Origin: UBA5158 sp963692955
GTDB lineage: Bacteria; Pseudomonadota; Gammaproteobacteria; DSM-16500
DNA: 64,000 bases
Assembly (NCBI GenBank): GCA_963692955.1
Contig: OY843587.1
Coordinates: forward strand, 1,426,001 to 1,490,000
Direction of reading: 5' to 3'
In this document: positions 17,695 to 27,133 of the stretch, piece by piece
Layout of the letters: each line of letters opens with the position of its first letter
Numbering within the stretch: the stretch's first letter is position 1
Notes under the pieces: model-generated
Told to the model about the DNA's origin: nothing
Seen by the model: the letters and a program-made list of their open reading frames with translations, nothing else
The model's database searches: none
Program-made: the position numbers and the translations under genes

Positions 17695-18390
17695 ATGTAC
17701 GCTCCCACCTGGCCACACAGTGAAATCAAAGAAATTTTCCCAGACATTTTTTATGTTACCGGCACCAACATTACAACCTTTGAAAGTACTGAACTTCAAC
17801 ATAGTAGAAATATGATTATTATCCGTGAGCATGGCAAATTATCGTTGATTAATACGGTCAGATTAACGGAAACAGGGCTAACTGCGCTGACCACCTTAGG
17901 TAAAGTTGAAAATATCATTCGTATCGGCGCATTTCATGGCCGTGACGATGCGTTTTATTGCGACCGTTATCTCGGCAAATTATGGGCGTTACCAAGTATG
18001 CAGCATGATATTGCTCTTGCGCCCAATTCCGCGCTGCCGTTTTCTGATTGTTCATTGTTTATTTTCGAAAGCTCGAAACACCCGGAAGCTATTCTACATA
18101 GTGCTAAAGAAGGCGGAATTTTAATAACCTGCGATAGCATAAAAAATTGGGAGTCGGAGGATGAGTTTTTCAGTCACGGGACAGCTAAACTATATAAACA
18201 ACAGCATTATTTTGGCGCTGGTACTATCGCAGACGTCTGGCTGCAAGCGTGTAACGTTCAAAAAGCGGATTTTGAAAAACTACTAGCGCTGCGCTTCAAA
18301 CATCTTTTGAGCGCGCACGGACAACCTTTATTAAATAATGCTTATGAGGCAGTCACGAATAGTATTAGTAAATTGGTTAGCGCCCGATGA
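17695..18390 (+). CDS. metallo-beta-lactamase-fold-like (DUF4336-like) protein
   Basis: 231 residues, no signal peptide. The strand order and FYVTGTNITTFESTELQHSRNMIIIREHGKLSLIN-type start resemble proteins of the DUF4336/MBL superfamily, but the HxHxDH metal motif is replaced by GAFHGRDDAFYCDRY, and a later histidine sits in LLSAHGQP. It may bind metal differently or be catalytically inactive. The next gene starts 20 bp downstream on the same strand. Confidence 0.5.
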   Translation: MYAPTWPHSEIKEIFPDIFYVTGTNITTFESTELQHSRNMIIIREHGKLSLINTVRLTETGLTALTTLGKVENIIRIGAFHGRDDAFYCDRYLGKLWALPSMQHDIALAPNSALPFSDCSLFIFESSKHPEAILHSAKEGGILITCDSIKNWESEDEFFSHGTAKLYKQQHYFGAGTIADVWLQACNVQKADFEKLLALRFKHLLSAHGQPLLNNAYEAVTNSISKLVSAR

Positions 18391-18410
18391 AACAAGCGAG
18401 CGGTTAATAA

Positions 18411-20402
18411 ATGCTAATTCACTCACATAGGAAATTAACTAGAGAAAGGCATTCTCTATTTGCCGATTTCGATAGCGTGGTTGTGATTGGCCATGAGTTT
18501 CCGCGTTACCATTATAATGATAACTATCGCCTACGCAGAGCAAGCAATATTGCGAAAACTATCACAACTATGCGTCATGCAAGGTTCACTATTCCACTGA
18601 TTTATACTGGCGCATTACCGCTTAATACGTCGTCAAGCATCGCCTTAGATTCCATTCATTATATCAATAATCCGGTTGCAGATCTGCAAACACAAATAAG
18701 TCGCTTCATGGATTATCTTAAAAATTCTAAGATACTAATGCGCAATATCGTCATCGTTTGCCATGCTTATCAAGTGGAAAGAATTTCACGTATTATTTCT
18801 TGCAACGCGCAATTGTCTAAGCGATCGCGTGAATTTAACGAGGTAAATTTTTTCCTTTACGGTATTGGCAAGACCCGAATCGATCATCCCATCCAACAAT
18901 TTGAAATTAGCCTAATTAAACGCTTAAACAACACGCCTTACCATTTATTCAGCCTGGCAAAAAGCATTAGTAATAATATTTATTCCAGTAATACTGATAT
19001 TCTATTAGCTGAAAGTTTTAAAAGACAAATTACCGAAATAATTTATTTTAATGCCTTACGTGCTAATACGCTGCAACGTATTGATGATTTATCGACTGCT
19101 ATGAATTTTGACCGATATACTGTCACTAAAATTAATGATAACTTTCATTTCATCGACGATCTCAACAAACTTAAATTATTGTCCTTGGAAGCCGTCAACT
19201 ATTCCTATTTAAAATATTCCGATATTAAACTTTTGGGCGAAGTGTTCTATCAACTCGCCATATTCTCTCTATTTAGTTTGAAACAACTGCGCATGGCTAG
19301 AAAGTTTTGCGCGCTGAGTTTACAATTATTTTTTATCTCCGCTGAACGCTGTGACACTACACATCGTTTGTATTTGCAAGAATTTATCAATATTAAAATT
19401 AATAAAGAAAATGCCGTTACCAAATATCAAGATACCGATATTTTCTTTATTGAATCACAATTGAATGAACAAATGGATGCGAACCATCAAAATCAAGTGA
19501 AGACTGCTTTGACTTTTGCGTTTTTAATGCGATGCAAAGCCAAGTACACGCGTGCTACTAACGTTGAAGCGGCGAAACTATTTCATGAAAAAGTGATTCA
19601 TTATCTCTATAAACTCCCCATTAAAGATTTCGCCGTCAATAACGAAATTGTCTTACATTATATGGATTTGAGTGAGTTAATGCCGCAATTATCCGTGCTA
19701 AAAAAAGAATATATGCTGAACGCCGCTTATTACTTAGATTTTACTAAGCCTACTTTAATCCAAGCGCATTGGTGGATAATGCGTGCTAAATTCGCATACC
19801 GTGAAAATATCGAAGACCCACTTGATTATTTAGACAAAGCCAAAATAATTATTAATCAATATTTTAATCATGACGAAAATGTTTTATCCCAAGAATACCT
19901 GCGATTATTTGCCGAAGTCTACATTCAACGCGGACAGTTTGAGCGTGCTAAAGACATGTATGCCCGAGTGATACAAATCAATAAAATTATAAACCGTTCA
20001 GTGCGAGGAATCATTTCGGATATAAATTATTTTGTAAAAGCTAAAGTAAGCCAAGCAGAGATAGCTACGCTAGACAAAGATGAATTTGCAAATCTCGCTA
20101 ATCTACAAGAGTTATTTAATCCCTATCTCAACGATGACGTAAACGCTTTGTTCGCCGACTTTTTCGAAAGCTATTTCAGTCACCATGAAAGTTTGTCGGC
20201 CGCAAGAAATGTTAGACGTGCATCCAGCAATCCTTTTTCTAGATACCACGCGCCTAGACAGCAAGCGTCCAGTAGTGCATCCCCCGCCGTTAATCCGATT
20301 AGAATAGCGGGAAATTCCGCAGGTTTTTTCCCCCAACCACCCGCAGAACAAAAAGCCGCTCCTCAACCCGAGCTTGGACCTCAATGCTGTCATATTATGT
20401 AG
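18411..20402 (+). CDS. large protein with DUF218-like start, helical middle and C-terminal CaaX box
   Basis: 663 residues, unrecognised as a whole. Residues ~20-150 show a Rossmann-like pattern (VVVIGHEFPRYHYNDNY, PLIYTGALPL, IVIVCHAYQVERISRII) reminiscent of YdcF/DUF218. The middle ~200-560 is almost all helical and TPR/Sel1-like (DYLDKAKIIINQYF; AEVYIQRGQFERAKDMYARV). The end is Ser/Pro/Ala-rich and finishes QCCHIM. The last four residues, CHIM, fit a eukaryotic prenylation (CaaX) box with Met as X, which favours farnesyl, and an adjacent Cys that could be palmitoylated. Such tails occur in known Legionella effectors. It is probably translocated into a host; this is inference. Confidence 0.7.
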   Translation: MLIHSHRKLTRERHSLFADFDSVVVIGHEFPRYHYNDNYRLRRASNIAKTITTMRHARFTIPLIYTGALPLNTSSSIALDSIHYINNPVADLQTQISRFMDYLKNSKILMRNIVIVCHAYQVERISRIISCNAQLSKRSREFNEVNFFLYGIGKTRIDHPIQQFEISLIKRLNNTPYHLFSLAKSISNNIYSSNTDILLAESFKRQITEIIYFNALRANTLQRIDDLSTAMNFDRYTVTKINDNFHFIDDLNKLKLLSLEAVNYSYLKYSDIKLLGEVFYQLAIFSLFSLKQLRMARKFCALSLQLFFISAERCDTTHRLYLQEFINIKINKENAVTKYQDTDIFFIESQLNEQMDANHQNQVKTALTFAFLMRCKAKYTRATNVEAAKLFHEKVIHYLYKLPIKDFAVNNEIVLHYMDLSELMPQLSVLKKEYMLNAAYYLDFTKPTLIQAHWWIMRAKFAYRENIEDPLDYLDKAKIIINQYFNHDENVLSQEYLRLFAEVYIQRGQFERAKDMYARVIQINKIINRSVRGIISDINYFVKAKVSQAEIATLDKDEFANLANLQELFNPYLNDDVNALFADFFESYFSHHESLSAARNVRRASSNPFSRYHAPRQQASSSASPAVNPIRIAGNSAGFFPQPPAEQKAAPQPELGPQCCHIM

Positions 20403-20491
20403 TTTAGGTGACAACCAAATCAGTAACATCTTGCAATTTACCTCAATTAAACTTATTGTCGTACCTCTTTAATTAAGCGAATAATTCTCCA

Positions 20492-20701
20492 ATGCAAACC
20501 GGTACCGTAAAACGTTTTAACAAAATCAAAGGCTACGGCTTCATCATCCCCGATGCAGGCGACACAGAAATTTTCGTTCATTTCTCCGAAATTCAGTCAG
20601 AAGGGTACAAAGAATTGATGGCAGGCCAGCAAGTGAGTTTTGAAATTGCGACTGGCGAGCGTGGTGAATTTGCCAAGCAGGTCAAGGTGATAGAGAAATA
20701 A
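20492..20701 (+). CDS. cold-shock domain protein
   Basis: 69 residues, one cold-shock (OB-fold) domain: GTVKRFNKIKGYGFI with RNP1 (KGYGFI) and IFVHFSEI as RNP2. Binds single-stranded RNA/DNA and melts RNA structure. Lys replaces the more common Trp of KWFN near residue 10. Single gene, no partner nearby. Confidence 0.95.
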   Translation: MQTGTVKRFNKIKGYGFIIPDAGDTEIFVHFSEIQSEGYKELMAGQQVSFEIATGERGEFAKQVKVIEK

Positions 20702-20864
20702 CAGTCAGCTTAACATTTTCAAGCCAAATCAATTCATGCTAAGCGTCTTTTGTTGGAACCCTCCTCGCAACTCAATGCTACAAAATTATATAGCTAACAT
20801 CGTTTTAATCTTTGCGGAGAAGTATTATAATGGCCAAATTCAAATTACAGGGATGTAATCTTCG

Positions 20865-21704
20865 ATGCTAGCGAATAAAAAGCTTAATTTCTGTCTTTTT
20901 TCAATTTTCCTATTTTCATCCGGTATTTCATCCAATGCCTTCGCGGACACAGCCGCTGAGCATATTCTTACCTCTTACGCGCCGAGAGGGTATTACCTAG
21001 GTGTTTTTGGCGGTGGTGGCCATGTGGCGGATGTGAGTACTGAACAACAGGCAATAGTTTTTTTCCCCGCCACCGCAGGTGGCCCCATGGCGGTAGACGC
21101 TACCGGTAATAGCGGTGGAACGGGTGGCATGGTGGGTATGCACCTAGGCTATGAGTGGCATGGCTGGGACGTAGATGAATCTTCGATCTCAACTATCAAT
21201 CCGGCCGTTGAGCTAGAAGGATATTATCTTGCTAATAAACAGCATGATTATCTTTATAATCCTACCGAACTGGCGCCGGAACATTTTTTCAGCGATAACT
21301 TTCCGATGAATACCGGCGTGCTGCTGGCCAATTCAGTTTTCTCTTTCAAAACGAATTATTTTATCGATCCGTATGTGGGCCTAGGGCTTGGCACTGCGGT
21401 TATCTCAATAGTAGATGCTACTTCAGCTCAAACCAATCCACCTGAATATGGAATTAATCATTTTAATTCTCACACTGATGCTTATAAATGGACTTTTGCC
21501 GTGCAGGCTAAAGCGGGCATACGCTATTTTTTAAGTAAAAATTTGGATATTTTTGCGGAATACAGATTATTATATTTGAACTCCACCGACTACACGTTTG
21601 GCTCAACGCAATATCCCACCCATGTTCCTACGACTAAGTGGGAAGTGCACATTGGTGATATGGCATACAGCCTGGGCTCGGTGGGATTTGATTATTCGAT
21701 TTAA
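20865..21704 (+). CDS. outer-membrane beta-barrel protein
   Basis: 279 residues. Signal peptide ends near Ala27 (SSNAFA). Then alternating amphipathic strands typical of the OmpA/porin-like barrel family (GYYLGVFGGGGHVADV, VELEGYYLAN, TNYFIDPYVGLGLGTAVI, AKAGIRYFLSKNLDIFAEYRLLY), ending SLGSVGFDYSI with a terminal hydrophobic residue pattern for BAM. No periplasmic domain. Exact role unknown; TATAAT is present at ~20825 ahead of the gene. Confidence 0.82.
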   Translation: MLANKKLNFCLFSIFLFSSGISSNAFADTAAEHILTSYAPRGYYLGVFGGGGHVADVSTEQQAIVFFPATAGGPMAVDATGNSGGTGGMVGMHLGYEWHGWDVDESSISTINPAVELEGYYLANKQHDYLYNPTELAPEHFFSDNFPMNTGVLLANSVFSFKTNYFIDPYVGLGLGTAVISIVDATSAQTNPPEYGINHFNSHTDAYKWTFAVQAKAGIRYFLSKNLDIFAEYRLLYLNSTDYTFGSTQYPTHVPTTKWEVHIGDMAYSLGSVGFDYSI

Positions 21705-21803
21705 CAATGTCTGGGTATCTCTATTTTGTTAGTTGGAGTTCGATATTCAAGCCATGCAGTTAAACTTTGCGAAATTATATCATTAGATAGTATTATATAA
21801 ATT

Positions 21804-22742
21804 TCAAGCGTTGTTAAAAAATAATATGCCTAAACTCTCAAGATCACGTTCCGCATGATTTTGCCGTAAAAATAAATCTAATTCTTGATAGCGTTGTGAA
21901 ATATCTTCGTGACACGCCAATGGAAATGGACCATAAGCTCTAGCGAAGCGTCGTAACGTATCCGTAGATAATTGTTCTATTTGATGGCGCGCCATCAATG
22001 CTAATTCATGCAACTTAATCGGGTCGAGATTAGCCTTATCTACGGAATGACCGGCACTTTTTAAAATAGATTCCATCGTCCAACTATTCGCGGACATCGC
22101 GCCTAAGTGTGAAAGCGTGTGTGGGTCATTACGTTTATTATTTTTTGCATAGTCCACCAACCCAGCGGCGCCACCAGCCCAACAAGCGGCCGGACCCAAT
22201 GCGCCTGGCCAAAAACCTTTACGTGTGACATACCAGTTTGCTTCTTCAATGATTGAAGCAGGGTCGACGGGGATATTTTCGAAAGTAATGCTTGCGGTAG
22301 AGGTTTTTTTAAATGCGTTGGTATACCAAGCATCTTTTTTTATTTTGACATGATCGGAATTATTTTTTAGATCAAGATCAATCATAATCGAATGATTAGA
22401 AAAGGCAGTGATAAGTGCTCTGTCCACCAAACCCGCGCCACTGCAAAACATTTTTTTTCCTGATAAAAAATATTTTTTGCCCTGTTTAGTTAATTTTAGC
22501 AAACTGCCCGGAATTTCTGATGCCCATACGCCATATATACAGTCGTGATGAATAGTGTGGTTTGCTTCTGCTAAAATGCCGAGAGCGTCCCAATGGGCTT
22601 CACACATTTTTGCTAATGATAAATCCTCACGCCCCACTTCGTATAACTTCATTAACCTTTCAGCTGTTTGTTGCGTGAAAGGCTGCGGCATAGCCTCAGA
22701 GATTTTTTGTTTAATCTTTATAATGAATTCATAATTACTCAT
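21804..22742 (-). CDS. acyl-CoA dehydrogenase-like protein
   Basis: 312 residues from the ATG at 22742, which overlaps the stop of the glycosyltransferase gene by 8 bp; the longer upstream reading (22784) is less likely. It has the middle-domain pattern of acyl-CoA dehydrogenases (YGVWASEIPGSLLKL, GKKMFCSGAGLVDRALI) and a helical C-terminal part, but is shorter than the usual ~380 residues and the C-terminal catalytic Glu region is not obvious. Last gene of a four-gene overlapping operon (24712 to 21804) that probably makes or modifies a glycolipid or secreted saccharide. Confidence 0.75.
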   Translation of the reverse strand: MSNYEFIIKIKQKISEAMPQPFTQQTAERLMKLYEVGREDLSLAKMCEAHWDALGILAEANHTIHHDCIYGVWASEIPGSLLKLTKQGKKYFLSGKKMFCSGAGLVDRALITAFSNHSIMIDLDLKNNSDHVKIKKDAWYTNAFKKTSTASITFENIPVDPASIIEEANWYVTRKGFWPGALGPAACWAGGAAGLVDYAKNNKRNDPHTLSHLGAMSANSWTMESILKSAGHSVDKANLDPIKLHELALMARHQIEQLSTDTLRRFARAYGPFPLACHEDISQRYQELDLFLRQNHAERDLESLGILFFNNA

Positions 22743-23451
22743 ATTTATTCCTATTATGTGCAGCCAGCGCTTCCGCGAAACCATGGGGCGCGCGGCCGAT
22801 TCTTCTCCCGCTAGTAATCACACGTAAAGACGCATCCGATTTCATTTTACATTGTATCGCACGCATTCTATTCCAAAGATCATGATCTTCCTCGGTTTTC
22901 AAATTCGACCAACCGCCTGCTAACAGATAGGTATCGGCACGCACTCCCATATTCGCGCCATGTACATGTGGATGAGTGCCATCTTTGTTGATTAGATAAG
23001 TTTCTTTGAAACGACTGGCAACTCCATCATCATGTTCCTCAAATGTATCTACATCCACAATGCCGGCAATCGCCTGAATACCTTTATTTGCAGCCTGTAA
23101 TTGTTGAAGCAGCCAATCCGGCGGTAATTCGCAATCCGCATCCGTATTAGCGAACCAACATCTGTCAAGTTGACCGGTATAACGTAGCAAGGCGATTTCA
23201 GCCGCTTTACTTCTAGCGTTGCCAACCTGCTGGTCGTTAAGTTCAATCACTATACCTTTATTTTTTAAAAACGCTCGGCCAATTTGTACGGTATTATCTT
23301 GTGAAGAGTCGACGGCTAACACGACATCTACTGTATGAGCTGGAGGAAGATGACTGATGGCGATCAATAAAGAATTTAAGCAACGAGGTAATAACTTTTC
23401 TTCATCACGCGCTGGAATTAAAATACAAACGTGCCAACTATTATGTGTCAT
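22735..23451 (-). CDS. family 2 glycosyltransferase
   Basis: 238 residues from ATG 23451, which forms an ATGA overlap with the upstream methyltransferase stop (an ATG at 23463 is the alternative). GT-A fold motifs: CILIPARDEEKLLPRCLNSL at the N-terminus, VVLAVDSSQDNT, and ANTDADCELPPDWL carrying the metal-binding DxD. No membrane segment, so cytosolic or peripheral. Transfers a sugar from a nucleotide donor; acceptor unknown. Confidence 0.88.
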   Translation of the reverse strand: MTHNSWHVCILIPARDEEKLLPRCLNSLLIAISHLPPAHTVDVVLAVDSSQDNTVQIGRAFLKNKGIVIELNDQQVGNARSKAAEIALLRYTGQLDRCWFANTDADCELPPDWLLQQLQAANKGIQAIAGIVDVDTFEEHDDGVASRFKETYLINKDGTHPHVHGANMGVRADTYLLAGGWSNLKTEEDHDLWNRMRAIQCKMKSDASLRVITSGRRIGRAPHGFAEALAAHNRNKYE

Positions 23452-24023
23452 TGTCTGCTCCAACGATCCAAACGGAATCCTGCATTGCTGATGTGATATT
23501 CAAGCTTAAGATCCGCTCTGCTAGCTATGATTTCTTGCACTCTGTCACCCGATAAGATGTGATCTTCGGAATGGCCTAGCCAATGTGAAGCCAAAAACGT
23601 TAACGGCAATGAACAGGTTGTTAAAAGATTTTCGATAACGTCAGATAATGCTTTTTCAGTAAAGTAATAGCCAATTTCACTGAGGATAATAAGATTCGTA
23701 TCTTTTGCTGGGACAACGTTTTCCAAACTAGCACAATTAATTGTTACATTTGCCAACGATGCGCAGTGTTCTTTAGCGGTTAAACAAGCTTGTTGAGAAA
23801 CATCAAAAGCCTGCACGGAAGCTGCGATCGTAGCTAATTTTTCTGTTAACATGCCGATCGAACAGCCGGGTTCAAAAATATTTTGATAGCGTTGGTGAGA
23901 CACGGCGTGAAATAGGGTTGCATAGCGTTGTAATTCATAGTCGTCAGTAGCAAACTTCCAAGGATCTGAATTTTGAAGATACATGGCATCAAAAAATTGC
24001 GGTGTGTTAGGCTGAAATTTCAT
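23448..24023 (-). CDS. NodS-like SAM-dependent methyltransferase
   Basis: 191 residues. Class I methyltransferase motif I reads IFEPGCSIGMLTEKLA, with an acidic residue at the end of the next strand (VQAFDVSQQA) and IILSEIGYYF as motif IV. The start YLQNSDPWKFATDDYE is typical of the NodS-like group, whose founder N-methylates deacetylated chitooligosaccharides. ATGA overlaps join it to both neighbours (24020-24023 and 23448-23451). Confidence 0.85.
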   Translation of the reverse strand: MKFQPNTPQFFDAMYLQNSDPWKFATDDYELQRYATLFHAVSHQRYQNIFEPGCSIGMLTEKLATIAASVQAFDVSQQACLTAKEHCASLANVTINCASLENVVPAKDTNLIILSEIGYYFTEKALSDVIENLLTTCSLPLTFLASHWLGHSEDHILSGDRVQEIIASRADLKLEYHISNAGFRLDRWSRQ

Positions 24024-24712
24024 ACGGGTAAAAACACCTCATAGGGACGTTGCGTCGGCAACAGCAAGTGTTGCGGTAAAATAGGCTCCTGAGATTTATG
24101 CGCTAATTGAGAGTGATAACATTGGATAGCTTCTTGTTTTAATTTGAATGCTTGGTCGCTTAGCGAATAACGTCGCAGGGACAAATCTCTAATCCTTTGA
24201 GGATCACCTCGATGCCAAGTCCAAAAAAAATAAAACGCTAAAGATGAATGAGTTTTAGCTGCGACGCGTTGCGAGACACGTCCAACTACCTCGTGATCGG
24301 GATGAAAATCGCCAGTCCAGGTCGCCAACAGGCTTACCGGACCATCGATGATACTTAATAAAAAATTTTCGAGCTGATGTTCGGACGCGGCGATATTGCT
24401 GTCCGTTAAACCCAATCTTATTATTTTTTCTGCAGGCATACCGAGAATAGATAGAGCTTTAATTTGTTCTGCGCTGCGAATTTTAGCCAATTCAACACGA
24501 TCTTCGTTATCATAGGCGTTTTCGCCATCCGTGACAGAAACGAGTGTCACGTCGATACTCTGAGAAATTAAATCAGAAATTAATCCCCCAGCACCAAGCG
24601 TTTCATCATCAGGATGCGGCGTCACTATTATGGTTTTAAGTTTAGGTGGAAACCAAACTGGATATTGATCCAGAGTTTTGCGCCATTCGTATTCTGTTGT
24701 CACTGACTTCAT
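24020..24712 (-). CDS. PIG-L/LmbE-family deacetylase
   Basis: 230 residues. Zinc-site motif TPHPDDETLGAGG and the downstream DFHPDHEVVG pair are those of GlcNAc-PI/LmbE de-N-acetylases. It is first in the operon; the next gene starts inside its stop codon. Likely removes an N-acetyl group from an amino sugar substrate made or extended by the operon's glycosyltransferase. Confidence 0.9.
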   Translation of the reverse strand: MKSVTTEYEWRKTLDQYPVWFPPKLKTIIVTPHPDDETLGAGGLISDLISQSIDVTLVSVTDGENAYDNEDRVELAKIRSAEQIKALSILGMPAEKIIRLGLTDSNIAASEHQLENFLLSIIDGPVSLLATWTGDFHPDHEVVGRVSQRVAAKTHSSLAFYFFWTWHRGDPQRIRDLSLRRYSLSDQAFKLKQEAIQCYHSQLAHKSQEPILPQHLLLPTQRPYEVFLPV

Positions 24713-24819
24713 GATATAGAGACCTTAATATAAGCATATTTCCAGGGTTATTGCGGTAATCCATTAGAGGGCTAGGGTTTACCCTTAGAGTTTCTACTTA
24801 CGTCACAGTTTGTTTTACG

Positions 24820-27036
24820 TCAACTTTTAAAAAAATCCAGCAGAATATTATCTGAAGGATCGTTTTGTTGTAAAAGGGTATTGCCGGAATAGGTAAACCC
24901 TTGTTGGTGAAGATATGCAGTGAGTGTCTCAATAGAAGTAAAATGCCTTAACTCATTACTATTATCTTTCCAAGACACGCCAAGTCCCGCATTAAAGACG
25001 GTATGCACAAGACTGACAAAAATACGCATTTGTTCTGATGATACGTCATGGTCTCGCACAATTAACCGGCCGCCTGGTCGCAGGATGCGCTTAATTGATT
25101 GTACGAAGCTGTCAATCTTATCCAGAGGGGCATGATGCAGCCCAATATAACAAGTCACTAAGTCGATGCTATTTTCAGGAATTAGCGCGGGAGCAATCGG
25201 AGCATAATCATCAAGCGGAATAAAGTTACCGAGTTTATTAATTTGACCGCGTTCCATGATATCGGCGGGAGAGTAAGTGGGGGGTAAATCATTAATGAAA
25301 TAAAATGGCGAACTGATTGGTAAATGTTTTTTAAGTTCACTGAAGTAACGACCCGTAGAGCCAATTTCAACATAACCTGAAATTTTCTTGGCATCGCCAA
25401 GTAACACTAAAGTTTGTCGCGTCATTTCTTTTTTTTGTTTTAAAAGGGCGGGTAATGCAAACCGGATTTCAGCTAAAAACGGTTTTACTTGCGGAAGTTT
25501 TTGTTGGATCTCCGCATAAATTTCCGCATCGGTGTTATTGGCGTGAACAGCTTGCTGCATCAGCATAAAAAATTCATGCTCAGGATAAATATTATAAACA
25601 TTCTGCAAAAACTGAAAAAGTTTGTCGCTCCATTTTGTTTCCGAAAAAATAGTTTTGAATTCTGAAGTCGTCATCATTTTTTCCTGCGCATTGTCGGGTT
25701 GGTAATATTTATCCCAGAGCTTGTTGCTGAATATATTATTAGGATCCAACCGTAGTTTGAGTGCGAAAAATTCATTTGCCCGCGGATACGCTTTGAGAAA
25801 TTGCTCTTGAGTCGCATGCAGTTGATAGGGCAGATAATAACTGCCACCAACAGAAATTACCGCGTCAATCAATTCTCTAGTCCACAATCCCACCGTAGTT
25901 TGAGCCAACCCCGATGTTCCCTGTTTATAATAAATCACAAAAGCAAACACTTCCTCTTTAGCCCATGCCAGCAAAGAGCCAGGATCTTTTTTCGAGTGAC
26001 GAATAGAAATATTTAGCATATTCACTCGATAGCGTTGCAGAATTTCTCGCAATAACGGCATGAAGTTATCGAATTCATTAACGGGAACAAAATATTCTTG
26101 CAAAATAAACGTATTCTTAGCGCGGGACCTCGGTTCTAACTCTGCGACGTCGTAGTTACTCGCTTCGTAGTTGCGCCACTTGACGGGATTAGATAGATAC
26201 AGCAGCGGATCAATAATATATTCGCGGCGCCATTTGCCCAGTGGCGTAGAAGTGATTGCCCAAACAAAATAACGTTCCAGAACGTAAGATTGTTTGTTGT
26301 TAGTGACTCGATGAGGAATGGTGACAGGTTTTTCAGATTCAAGCCAAGTGATAGCGCGCGCTGTTAAATAATGCGGTGGATAAATATCCGCGTTATGAAA
26401 AATTGCCGCAGAATTATTGCGAATATTATCAAAAAAATATTTTTTATAATCCGTAATATTAATTTTAGTTTGTTGGCGTGCGATTTTAGTATTAGGAACC
26501 AATTCCAGCTCAACTTCCGCAATAATTCCCAAGCCGCCGTAGCCGCCTATCGCCCCGTAAAAAATTTCCGCATTAAGAGTGGGAGAGGCTTCGATTATTG
26601 CACCACTAGCAAGTACCAGAGTAAACGCTTTGATAGAAAGAATTAACGGGCCTTGTCCGATGTAACGGCCGTGAGAATTAACACTCATCGAGCCGCCAAC
26701 GGTGAAGTTTGAATAAGTCTGCATGATCTTGATAGCCAACTCATATTGATCTATGGCTGCTTGAATTTCACGCCAGCGTATCCCAGCTTGCACGCGAATA
26801 GTTTTTTCCGCGGGCTTAAGGGAAACGATTTTATTAAGACCGCGCATATCGATATGCAGGCTGCCTTCAGTCGCAATCTGACCGCCCATACTAAAGCGCC
26901 CCCCGCCAATAGAGATTGTGCCAGGGTGTTTTCGCACCGCTTGACATAATTCCGCAATCGTCTGAGGTCTGATTACCGTCGCGACTAGGACAGGATTTAG
27001 GCCAGAAACGTCGTTGATCAAATTTAATTTATTCAT
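24820..27036 (-). CDS. FAD-linked oxidase fused to a SAM methyltransferase
   Basis: 738 residues, roughly twice either parent family. Residues ~15-190 form a PCMH-type FAD domain (IRPQTIAELCQAVRKH, ISIGGGRFSMGGQ, GGYGGLGIIAEVEL). Residues up to ~450 look like an aldonolactone oxidase-type substrate domain ending LDPNNIFSNKLWDKYY. Residues ~520-738 are a class I methyltransferase (LVTCYIGLHHAPLDKIDSF, LRPGGRLIVRDHD). No stop or start signal separates the halves. Divergent from the lipoprotein gene at 27134 with a shared 97-bp promoter gap. Substrate unknown. Confidence 0.82.
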   Translation of the reverse strand: MNKLNLINDVSGLNPVLVATVIRPQTIAELCQAVRKHPGTISIGGGRFSMGGQIATEGSLHIDMRGLNKIVSLKPAEKTIRVQAGIRWREIQAAIDQYELAIKIMQTYSNFTVGGSMSVNSHGRYIGQGPLILSIKAFTLVLASGAIIEASPTLNAEIFYGAIGGYGGLGIIAEVELELVPNTKIARQQTKINITDYKKYFFDNIRNNSAAIFHNADIYPPHYLTARAITWLESEKPVTIPHRVTNNKQSYVLERYFVWAITSTPLGKWRREYIIDPLLYLSNPVKWRNYEASNYDVAELEPRSRAKNTFILQEYFVPVNEFDNFMPLLREILQRYRVNMLNISIRHSKKDPGSLLAWAKEEVFAFVIYYKQGTSGLAQTTVGLWTRELIDAVISVGGSYYLPYQLHATQEQFLKAYPRANEFFALKLRLDPNNIFSNKLWDKYYQPDNAQEKMMTTSEFKTIFSETKWSDKLFQFLQNVYNIYPEHEFFMLMQQAVHANNTDAEIYAEIQQKLPQVKPFLAEIRFALPALLKQKKEMTRQTLVLLGDAKKISGYVEIGSTGRYFSELKKHLPISSPFYFINDLPPTYSPADIMERGQINKLGNFIPLDDYAPIAPALIPENSIDLVTCYIGLHHAPLDKIDSFVQSIKRILRPGGRLIVRDHDVSSEQMRIFVSLVHTVFNAGLGVSWKDNSNELRHFTSIETLTAYLHQQGFTYSGNTLLQQNDPSDNILLDFFKS

Positions 27037-27072
27037 AAAGATAACGGTCAGTTAGTAAACAGTCATAAAAAT

Positions 27073-27085
27073 GTGTATAATACAC
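27073..27085 (+). promoter_or_regulatory. palindrome over a -10-like box in a divergent promoter gap
   Basis: GTGTATAATACAC is a 6-bp inverted repeat around one base and contains TATAAT at 27076-27081. It lies between the divergent genes at 27036 and 27134. A convincing -35 at 17 bp was not found, so it could be an operator, a promoter, or both. Confidence 0.4.
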
Positions 27086-27133
27086 GCATTCAAATGGTAA
27101 TGAAAGTAATAAATCATCAATTCGAGAATAAAA

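Noticed and set aside
17695..18390. Calling this an active metallo-beta-lactamase
   Set aside because: The HxHxDH zinc motif is absent.
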